Source: Methanomethylovorans sp. PtaU1.Bin073 (GTDB lineage: Archaea; Halobacteriota; Methanosarcinia; Methanosarcinales; Methanosarcinaceae). Taken from it: a stretch of 5,666 nt of DNA. The stretch is from contig MVQW01000323.1 in NCBI GenBank assembly GCA_002067265.1, positions 1 through 5,666 on the forward strand, in the 5' to 3' direction. Position numbers and translations under genes: made by a program. The notes beneath the pieces are model-generated. The model made no database searches. It was given only the letters and a program-made list of their open reading frames with translations, and was not told the DNA's origin. Position 1 is the first letter of the stretch; every line of letters starts with the position of its first letter. This document shows positions 1 to 5,124 of this stretch, piece after piece.

Positions 1-580
1 TTGAACCAAAAACACCCTGGATTTTAATCAATCCCTGATCAGTACTGATAGATACATTATCCATCCCTTCAGTAGAATTAACAGATACTCCTTTTGGCAT
101 ATTGATAACTAGAGAGGTACCTTTCTCACCAATGAAACTGACACTACTGTCAACTGGTCCTGATAATGGATTAACCAAACGATAATTAGTCATGTAGAGA
201 TTTCTAATTTCTTCCACCTGTGTTACTGATCCTAATAATTCAGATGACATCGAAGAGTTCACATCAGTTAATACTACAGATTGGGAAGATCCATTTATGA
301 TCACATCCATATTTTCATGGATAGAGTTTTCTAAAGTGGATCTAGTCTTTACATCCGCCTTAAGGACTTCCCAGGCGCTGATGAAGTGATCCTGATTGCC
401 TAAAGACATGTCAATGTAGTCTTTGTAGATGAGGGCATTACCTTCGGTATACGTTTCCGTATACTTCCACTGAACAGTGTCATACCCTACAGTAATATTG
501 TTTTCCCAGGTGAATGCTGCATTCACTGGAATCACCATGAATAAAAGCAACACTGAAAGTGCCAAAAGTAAAGACCTCAA
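1..580 (-). CDS. Secreted or surface-anchored archaeal protein, 3' end missing
   Basis: An open frame of 193 codons runs from a TTG at 580 off the left edge. The TTG is chosen because GGGTGAT (584-590) lies 3 nt upstream and because it alone gives a complete signal peptide: residues 1-21 are a short basic start (residue R2), a leucine-rich core and a VNA/AF cleavage-like site. The first ATG (538, residue 15) would cut the hydrophobic core. The rest is hydrophilic, Ser/Thr/Asn-rich and beta-like, with five N-glycosylation sequons (N28, N96, N108, N168, N175), as expected for a protein exposed outside the cell. No catalytic motif is visible. A C-terminal anchor or cytoplasmic domain may lie beyond the window. 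It sits 11 nt after the map stop codon and is probably co-transcribed with it. I do not recognise the family. Confidence 0.8.
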   Translation of the reverse strand, partial: MRSLLLALSVLLLFMVIPVNAAFTWENNITVGYDTVQWKYTETYTEGNALIYKDYIDMSLGNQDHFISAWEVLKADVKTRSTLENSIHENMDVIINGSSQSVVLTDVNSSMSSELLGSVTQVEEIRNLYMTNYRLVNPLSGPVDSSVSFIGEKGTSLVINMPKGVSVNSTEGMDNVSISTDQGLIKIQGVFGS

Positions 581-583
581 ATT

Positions 584-590
584 ATCACCC
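584..590 (-). promoter_or_regulatory. Ribosome binding site for the TTG-started secreted protein
   Basis: GGGTGAT on the minus strand matches the archaeal anti-Shine-Dalgarno. It lies 3 nt before the TTG at 580 and just after the map stop codon (592-594). It decides the TTG start over the internal ATG. Confidence 0.6.
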
Positions 591-591
591 T

Positions 592-1482
592 TTAAAGAGT
601 TGTCACCTTGCAACCATCATCAGTAACTATCAGTGTGTGTTCTGCCTGAGAGACCATACCCCCTGCAACTTCTTTCAATACCGGATAAGAAGTAATTACA
701 CCTGATTTAGCAAGCTGCATCAGAGCAAAGTCCAGCTTTTCGGTCTTAAGCCATCTTTTAGCAAACGGAAGCATTTGATAAGGTTCTATTTCCTTCAATA
801 GATTACGTGCAGCCGGCAAACGTACTGGTTTGTTTCCTATAACACTGAAAATCTCTGACCATGAACCATCTACTATTTTTCCTGCTCCGTCTGTAGCAAA
901 GGGTTCAATAGCTATTACATCTCCTGCCTGTAGCACAGAGCCATGATCAATATGACGGTTAGGTATGCTGGGATGAGTGTGAGCAATATATCTGGCAACC
1001 CCATGACCTGTGAGATTTATAATTGGTCTAAAGCCTAGATTTACAATGGTATCCTCAATCACACCACCTATTTGTGCAGTATTTACACCGCTTTTTACAA
1101 TGTCTATAGCGGCATAAAGGGCAGCTTCGGAAGCTTTGACTAGATCCCCATGCTTCCCTGTGAGATCCACTGTGATGGCAGAATCAGCAATATAACCATC
1201 AACGTGCACTCCAATGTCAAGCTTCACCACATCTTCTCCAAAAACTGTCTCATCACCTGCCATTGGAGTAGCATGGGCAGCTTCATCATTACGTGAAATA
1301 TTGCACGGGAAAGCTGAACCATCTGCTCCCAGCTCAATAGTCCTGTTCTCCACAAATTCAGCCACCTCAAGCAAGCTTGAACCTACTTGAATCTTATCCT
1401 TTGCTTCACTCCTTACCCTGGACAAAATCTCACCTGCCTTGAGATATTTCTCCAGAACTTCCTCCTGCATTTTACCGATCAT
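592..1482 (-). CDS. map: Methionine aminopeptidase, type II (archaeal)
   Basis: This cytosolic dimetal peptidase removes the initiator methionine from nascent proteins. The 296-residue length is usual for archaeal MetAP. The M24 'pita-bread' signature is complete: H70 (substrate-side histidine) and the five metal ligands D89, D100, H160, E193 and E281. The motifs are KLDIGVHVDGYIADSA, GHGVARYIAH and QAGDVIAIEPF. The roughly 65-residue helical segment between about 200 and 270 is the insertion that separates type II from type I enzymes. The ATG at 1482 is chosen because AGGTG (1487-1491) lies 4 nt upstream. The next in-frame ATG (residue 5) has no such site. The gene follows the M24B peptidase gene by 33 nt and precedes the secreted protein by 11 nt, which suggests an operon. 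Type II identity is seen directly; the metal used is not. Confidence 0.97.
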   Translation of the reverse strand: MIGKMQEEVLEKYLKAGEILSRVRSEAKDKIQVGSSLLEVAEFVENRTIELGADGSAFPCNISRNDEAAHATPMAGDETVFGEDVVKLDIGVHVDGYIADSAITVDLTGKHGDLVKASEAALYAAIDIVKSGVNTAQIGGVIEDTIVNLGFRPIINLTGHGVARYIAHTHPSIPNRHIDHGSVLQAGDVIAIEPFATDGAGKIVDGSWSEIFSVIGNKPVRLPAARNLLKEIEPYQMLPFAKRWLKTEKLDFALMQLAKSGVITSYPVLKEVAGGMVSQAEHTLIVTDDGCKVTTL

Positions 1483-1515
1483 AAAACACCTACTGACTAA
1501 TGCCTTAATAAAAAC

Positions 1516-2670
1516 TTATACTACAAATCTCTTTTCAAGCAATGTAAGGTTCTCACAACCATTTTCTGTTACTAACAGCAGGTCTTCTATACGAATGCCA
1601 CCCTGACCTGGATAGTACAAGCCTGGTTCAATGGTGATGACATTCCCTTTCTCAAGAGGGATCGCCTGAGAACCCACATAGGGAGTTTCGTGAATATCAA
1701 GACCAACACCGTGACCTGTGGAATGAATGAAACCTACTTTCGAACCATCACGAAGTGTTTTGAAACCATGCGATTCAAGTACTTCACATACACGATTGTG
1801 GATATCACTACAGAGTACACCTGGTTTTACCATCGCAATAGCTTCCTTCTGAGCTTCCAGAACTGCATCATACATTTTCTGAAGCTCTGGAGACGCTTCC
1901 CCTTTTAGGACTGTGCGGCTCATATCAGCAAAGTACCGATATTTTTTGCTGCGAGGGAATATATCGATGACTATTGGTTCATTGGCAGTAAGCGGGCCTT
2001 CTCCTTCCCAATGAGGGTTCGAAGCTTTTTTACCACATGCAACAATCGTACCAACAGCTTCACATCCTGCTTCCAGCAATGCAAGGTCTATTTCTCTGCG
2101 TACATCCTCGGCAGTGAGCTCAAAACCCCTGGATAGCAGTTTACCACCAATGATCTCCGACTTATGAATAAGATTAATAGCCGCAGCCATGGCTTTTTCA
2201 CATGAGGTCTGAGCATACCTTATGTGCTCTATTTCATCTTCTCTTTTAACAGACCTTAATTTTTTGAAAGGGCTTTCCATATCAACAATAGTAAAGCCTT
2301 CCTCTTTCAGAGTCTGAGCTGTATGATAAGGAAAATCACGAGGGACTCCAATTTTTCGGACACCTTCTTTTTGTAATATCTCAGCAATACAATCTACATA
2401 AGCCTGATATGAATCGCCCCGTTGTTTTAGCTTCTCCCTGTAGTTGTAATCTTGCAACGTACGTACATCACTAACCCTTGATTCAAGCTCAGCACGCCCT
2501 TTTTCCATTTCTGAAACTAATAATATCTCTTTTTTACCCGAGGTTTGTATGTAGGTGTACTTATCTGAGACAAAGAAATTTGTGGCGTAGAAAAAATCAG
2601 CATTTTCTGCATTACCCACAATCATAAAGCCATCTGCTTTGTGCTTAGCCAGCAAATCCGATATATCCAT
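1516..2670 (-). CDS. Xaa-Pro peptidase (prolidase/aminopeptidase P-like, M24B)
   Basis: This is a cytosolic metallopeptidase expected to cleave Xaa-Pro bonds in peptide turnover. Counting from the ATG at 2670 (384 residues), residues 1-135 form a creatinase-type N-terminal domain and about 145-384 the M24 catalytic domain. Metal ligands D236, D249, H320, E348 and E362 are all present. So are the SNPHW histidine H220 and the downstream H327 of DIHE. The first two aspartates are 13 apart in an IDIFPR...YFADMSRT motif, wider than the usual 11. The start is uncertain. The frame is open up to a TTG at 2724, with ATGs at 2691, 2679 and 2670. I choose 2670 because MDISDLLAKH is where this family normally begins and a GAGG lies 9 nt upstream; the TTG has no ribosome binding site. 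Dipeptidase and aminopeptidase P activities cannot be told apart here. The gene precedes map by 33 nt. Confidence 0.92.
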   Translation of the reverse strand: MDISDLLAKHKADGFMIVGNAENADFFYATNFFVSDKYTYIQTSGKKEILLVSEMEKGRAELESRVSDVRTLQDYNYREKLKQRGDSYQAYVDCIAEILQKEGVRKIGVPRDFPYHTAQTLKEEGFTIVDMESPFKKLRSVKREDEIEHIRYAQTSCEKAMAAAINLIHKSEIIGGKLLSRGFELTAEDVRREIDLALLEAGCEAVGTIVACGKKASNPHWEGEGPLTANEPIVIDIFPRSKKYRYFADMSRTVLKGEASPELQKMYDAVLEAQKEAIAMVKPGVLCSDIHNRVCEVLESHGFKTLRDGSKVGFIHSTGHGVGLDIHETPYVGSQAIPLEKGNVITIEPGLYYPGQGGIRIEDLLLVTENGCENLTLLEKRFVV

Positions 2671-2852
2671 GGTCTCCATCCTCTCTGCCATACTATGAAC
2701 ATTGTTGTTAATAGTACAAAACAATTATCTTATCTTTTCAATGACCTGAATGTATGATGCTAAGAATAAAAATAGCACCTGAGAGCTCATGTGCATAAGA
2801 CAATAATTTGTATACATTTTGAATATATACTGGTCCATGGAAATATGGAATC
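2671..2852. promoter_or_regulatory. Divergent intergenic promoter region
   Basis: This AT-rich spacer separates the minus-strand peptidase cluster from the plus-strand membrane protein gene. A clear TATA element lies at 2822-2829. It is nearly palindromic (TATATA), so it could be read on either strand. For the leftward cluster there is a weaker AT-rich element (TTTTTATT on the minus strand, 2765-2772), which would start transcription near 2740. I see no strong ribosome binding site for the TTG at 2724. Confidence 0.4.
2822..2829 (+). promoter_or_regulatory. TATA box positioned for a leaderless mRNA
   Basis: The element AATATATA is centred about 26-27 nt before the ATG at 2853, the usual archaeal distance from TATA box to transcription start. 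The start site would therefore coincide with the start codon. The short interval in between contains no Shine-Dalgarno sequence. Promoter identity is inferred from sequence and spacing only. Confidence 0.5.
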
Positions 2853-3242
2853 ATGGTACTGAAAAACGGTGTAGTGGCAAAACTAAATCCATTTGTACAT
2901 TTCATTGAGGACATTAAATACATCATTGTATTCTATGTATTAGGAGATTTTATTACTACATACCATGCGCTTGATTATGGACTTGAGGAGAATCCCTTCC
3001 TTGCTACCCTTATGAATGAGTTTGGAATATGGTCAATGCTAATGATGAAGATTTTATTCATAGGGATCATTTATTGGTATTATATCACTTTAATGAATGA
3101 AGAAACATCATGGAAGAGTCATTTATGGTTTGCATCCAAAAGTACGGTCAGCATTGTAGGGATATTTCTCGTGGTAAACAACCTGCTCGTAATATTCTCA
3201 AAATGCAGCTTAATACAGCTTTTAGGAATCGCCCCATATTAA
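2853..3242 (+). CDS. Small three-TM membrane protein, DUF5658-like
   Basis: This is a 129-residue protein with three predicted membrane segments at about 22-40, 58-80 and 97-115. At the end of TM1 and in the following loop it has the pattern GD-x-x-TT (31-36), then G43, E45/E46 and NPF (47-49). I associate this pattern with DUF5658, a family of unknown function in archaea and bacteria. The short N-terminus carries two lysines and the loop after TM2 is charged. No enzymatic motif is visible. The ATG at 2853 is the first Met in frame; it has no ribosome binding site but lies at the expected distance from a TATA box, so the mRNA may be leaderless. Its last 21 bp overlap the end of the convergent gene at 3222. 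The family call is from memory of the motif; the membrane nature is secure. Confidence 0.8.
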   Translation: MVLKNGVVAKLNPFVHFIEDIKYIIVFYVLGDFITTYHALDYGLEENPFLATLMNEFGIWSMLMMKILFIGIIYWYYITLMNEETSWKSHLWFASKSTVSIVGIFLVVNNLLVIFSKCSLIQLLGIAPY

Positions 3243-3980
3243 TTCACTTGGACGCTTTCTTGTAGAAACAAGCATGCCAAGTATCTTTTCCTTAGACTCC
3301 CCCGTAAGAAGAAAAACGGCTGAAGATCTATTAAGTTCTTCTTTGAGTTCAGGGAATGGAACTTGCATATTCAGCCATTCCACTCTATGATAATGCCGGG
3401 TGTATGTTTCTGTATTGTCATATTCATATCCACCCATTACCCTTCCAATAGCAAAAAGACTTTTTTCAGGAAGAGGCATTATCACAATATCACCTGTCAG
3501 AATACTAATTGAAAACCTGGCCATGTCAGAAGACCATGTTTCCAGTTTGGACTCTGCAATTGAACAGAGTTTATCACGGATAGCTGTTTTTAATTGTTCA
3601 ATTATTTCGAATTCATCAAACTTATCCATGACTTTGTGAAAGCCCGTCAATTCCCGGTTCATCCCTTCAAGCATTGTTTTTAGTCTAGAAATCTTTTCAG
3701 CTCTCAGAGGAGAGCCAGAAAAGTAGTTAAAGTCATCCAGGCTGCTCTCCAGCTCAATGATTAGATTATTGGTAAAATCATCATATTTTTGATCAAGCAA
3801 CTTGTAACGATCTTGCATTATAATTGAATTAGATGAAGAGCTGAGATCTTCTTCAAACTCATCGAGTATATGCAATTCCAAGTCAAAAGATATAACATTC
3901 TTTTTAAGGCATTCCCTTGCCTGGATGCCGGCATATCCGGTCTTTACGACCCAGACGTTAATAATATCCTTAATACTCAG
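3222..3980 (-). CDS. Stand-alone EVE/PUA-like recognition domain of Mrr restriction-enzyme type, probable CTG start
   Basis: The canonical-start version begins at a TTG (3881, 219 residues), but the frame stays open to a TAG at 3993-3995. The extra codons encode VWVVKTGYAGIQARECL, matching the 'WVVRAG' strand that opens the N-terminal domain of many Mrr-like restriction enzymes. The second half of that domain is at 163-203 (GDIVIMP, GRVMGGYEY, HYHRVEWL). No ATG, GTG or TTG precedes the strand, so I propose the CTG at 3980 (252 residues), 5 nt after a G-rich site (3986-3993). An ATT at 3974 is an alternative. Between the two halves lies a long charged, helical stretch (about 40-150), longer than I would expect. 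The Mrr nuclease domain is absent, so this could be a DNA- or nucleotide-recognising module rather than a nuclease. The function is inferred. It overlaps the convergent DUF5658-like gene by 21 bp. Confidence 0.65.
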   Translation of the reverse strand: MSIKDIINVWVVKTGYAGIQARECLKKNVISFDLELHILDEFEEDLSSSSNSIIMQDRYKLLDQKYDDFTNNLIIELESSLDDFNYFSGSPLRAEKISRLKTMLEGMNRELTGFHKVMDKFDEFEIIEQLKTAIRDKLCSIAESKLETWSSDMARFSISILTGDIVIMPLPEKSLFAIGRVMGGYEYDNTETYTRHYHRVEWLNMQVPFPELKEELNRSSAVFLLTGESKEKILGMLVSTRKRPSELIWGDS

Positions 3981-3985
3981 ATGAG

Positions 3986-3993
3986 ACCCCCCC
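3986..3993 (-). promoter_or_regulatory. G-rich putative ribosome binding site before CTG
   Basis: Seven G followed by T on the minus strand lie 5 nt before the CTG at 3980. This is the only Shine-Dalgarno-like stretch near the N-terminal coding segment and it supports initiation there. The homopolymer is also a place where an indel or sequencing error could hide. Confidence 0.4.
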
Positions 3994-4020
3994 TATAACA
4001 GTAGATTAGAAAGGAGTCAC

Positions 4021-4030
4021 TTAAATAATA
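4021..4030 (-). promoter_or_regulatory. Possible TATA box for the leftward EVE-like gene
   Basis: TATTATTTAA on the minus strand is centred near 4025, which predicts a start site near 4000 and a 5' leader of about 20 nt. That would contain the G-rich site and lead straight to the CTG at 3980. This is inference from spacing. Confidence 0.35.
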
Positions 4031-4115
4031 TTCCATTGGCTATATGCTTAAAAATAGATTATGTATCTTGAAAAATAGTTATCCATTGACAGCACCACTC
4101 TAGAAATGGCACCTT

Positions 4116-4139
4116 ATATAGAGTTGCAAATATAGAGTT
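4116..4139 (+). repeat. 10-bp direct repeat, 14-bp period
   Basis: ATATAGAGTT occurs at 4116-4125 and again at 4130-4139. It overlaps a TATA-like sequence (4114-4120) and lies just upstream of the main TATA cluster. It could be a tandem regulator-binding site; that role is inferred. Confidence 0.45.
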
Positions 4140-4156
4140 CTAAAGAACACATTGAA

Positions 4157-4181
4157 AAATATAAATAACTATAAATATAAA
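4157..4181 (+). promoter_or_regulatory. Putative TATA box cluster for the rightward gene
   Basis: Two close TATAAATA-type elements (around 4160-4167 and 4170-4177) in an A/T tract are the best TATA matches upstream of the gene at 4349. Transcription would start near 4190-4200, giving a leader of about 150 nt. Confidence 0.4.
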
Positions 4182-4251
4182 CATGCTGTGATACTATGCA
4201 GAAAGAATGCAGATAAAAAGACGTTAAAGAAGAAAACAACGGACTGAATAT

Positions 4252-4281
4252 GATTGAAAAGACTTTTCTACAAAGTCAATC
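4252..4281 (+). other. Possible leader hairpin
   Basis: GACTTT (4261-4266) pairs with AAAGTC (4272-4277) around a 5-nt loop. The flanking GATT (4252-4255) can pair with AATC (4278-4281) across a 5-nt bulge. It lies in the presumed leader of the gene at 4349. The stem is short and AT-rich, so it may be chance. Confidence 0.25.
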
Positions 4282-4348
4282 AATTGGGTTTGTATCCTTA
4301 AAGAAAAGTAAGCAATAAAGTAATCTAAATTCTATCCTATGAGGGTCG

Positions 4349-4675
4349 ATGATGGAGACAAGAGACATTGTTTTTTCCATAGTTATGGTAGTATCATCTT
4401 TCGTACTCACGTACGAGTGGCTTGGAAGGTTTAGTTATGACCCTGCGAACTCGCTAATAATACTCGCAGCAATAGTCATGGTAGGTGCTTTAGCAGCTAT
4501 GATTCTATCAGTAGACATACGCATGCGAAAAATGGAAAACATGTTAGATGTAAAAGAAAGGTCCCTGCGGATCAACGTACAGAGCATCGAGAGTAACATG
4601 GACAGAAAGATGGACGAGGTAATCAACAGAGTAGATGAAGCTCTGGAAACCCTCAACAGCAAACGGTACAGGTGA
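4349..4675 (+). CDS. Small membrane protein: two TM segments and a C-terminal coiled coil
   Basis: This 108-residue protein has two hydrophobic segments at about 8-25 and 34-55, then a basic patch (R58, R60, K61) and a charged helical tail (about 62-105) with heptad-like spacing of M, L, I and V that looks like a coiled coil. By the positive-inside rule the tail is cytoplasmic. I see no catalytic motif; a scaffold or oligomerising membrane protein is plausible but unproven. Two ATGs stand side by side (4349, 4352). The ribosome binding site GAGGGT (4341-4346) is 2 nt from the first and 5 nt from the second, so translation may begin at 4352. The gene has its own upstream region and is followed by 122 nt containing another promoter, so it is probably a separate unit from fen. 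I do not recognise the family. Confidence 0.8.
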   Translation: MMETRDIVFSIVMVVSSFVLTYEWLGRFSYDPANSLIILAAIVMVGALAAMILSVDIRMRKMENMLDVKERSLRINVQSIESNMDRKMDEVINRVDEALETLNSKRYR

Positions 4676-4733
4676 AATAGAAGAAAATATAATTACTAAG
4701 ATAGAACAATTAGTTCCCATGTGATCCGAAAAT

Positions 4734-4741
4734 GATATAAA
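4734..4741 (+). promoter_or_regulatory. TATA box for the TrmO-like gene and fen
   Basis: GATATAAA is centred near 4738 and predicts transcription starting near 4764, about 34 nt before the ATG at 4798. An AGGTGAT sequence just upstream of that start site (about 4759-4765) has no start codon at a useful distance. Inferred from sequence and spacing. Confidence 0.5.
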
Positions 4742-4786
4742 CGAGTGCTCACTATCATAGGTGATTTAGAAGTCTAATTCTACAAA

Positions 4787-4792
4787 GAGGTG
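4787..4792 (+). promoter_or_regulatory. Strong ribosome binding site
   Basis: GAGGTG, 5 nt before the ATG at 4798, is the best Shine-Dalgarno match in the window. It fixes the start of the TrmO-like gene. Confidence 0.75.
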
Positions 4793-4797
4793 CGTAT

Positions 4798-5109
4798 ATG
4801 CGCATTCATCTGGAACCGATTGGTATAATCAAAAAAGCTGGAAAGTATTCCGAGATAATGATTTATTCTGATTTCGAGCAAGTAGTGAAGAACGTAATAT
4901 CAAAAATTGGCACAGAGATCAGCGGACAGAAATTGCTTATTGTACATAAGAACAGAAGTTCTGATGGAGATGGACATCAGGTCCAGGTAACAAAAGCAGA
5001 CCTTATAGAAAGAGTAGGGAACATATTAAAAGTTGGGAGCATCGACGCATCTGAGGATTCGGTCATCGATGTAAGACTTGATACTGGCGAAACAACTAAG
5101 AATATCTGA
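4798..5109 (+). CDS. Short protein resembling the ends of TrmO/TsaA, core motifs missing
   Basis: The start is secure: GAGGTG lies 5 nt before the ATG. The 103-residue product has an N-terminus (EPIGIIKKAGKYSEIMI, residues 6-22) that resembles the first strand region of TrmO/TsaA (YaeB/VirR), the SAM-dependent tRNA N6-threonylcarbamoyladenosine methyltransferase. Its C-terminal half (LIERVGNILKVGSIDASEDSVIDVRL, about 69-94) resembles the end of the TrmO barrel, where the family has a GNxLxVxxxDxxDGTPVLDIKP-like pattern. The middle block that carries the SAM-binding and catalytic residues in TrmO (around GVFATRSPxRPNPIG) is missing, and the protein is shorter than the usual 130-160 residues or more. 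It is therefore probably not a methyltransferase. Its stop lies 15 nt before fen, in the same frame, so they are probably co-transcribed. The homology is my reading of two motifs and is tentative; the gene itself is solid. Confidence 0.75.
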   Translation: MRIHLEPIGIIKKAGKYSEIMIYSDFEQVVKNVISKIGTEISGQKLLIVHKNRSSDGDGHQVQVTKADLIERVGNILKVGSIDASEDSVIDVRLDTGETTKNI

Positions 5110-5124
5110 GAACTATCCTCATTC

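Larger units (their letters stand above)
4031..4348. other. AT-rich non-coding region with divergent promoter elements
   Basis: No plausible gene is visible here; the short ATG frames close within a few codons. The stretch holds several plus-strand TATA-like boxes (4113-4120, 4157-4181), a 10-bp direct repeat (4116-4125 and 4130-4139), and a possible hairpin (4252-4281). It probably serves both the leftward EVE-like gene and the rightward membrane protein gene. If a box near 4113-4181 is used, the rightward transcript would have a leader of about 150-210 nt. Confidence 0.5.

Noticed and set aside
1690..1908. Plus-strand frame opposite the Xaa-Pro peptidase
   Set aside because: It lies wholly inside a gene with complete catalytic motifs, and its product has no domain-like composition.
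2738..2926. Open frame of 62 codons on the minus strand in the divergent intergenic region
   Set aside because: It lacks a ribosome binding site, overlaps the start of the DUF5658-like gene and its promoter, and shows no recognisable motif.
3400..3639. Plus-strand frame opposite the EVE-like gene
   Set aside because: Antisense shadow; the minus strand carries the recognisable motifs.
3222..3980. A complete defence system around the EVE-like gene
   Set aside because: There is no nuclease, methyltransferase, helicase or toxin partner in the neighbourhood; the flanking genes are housekeeping or small membrane proteins.
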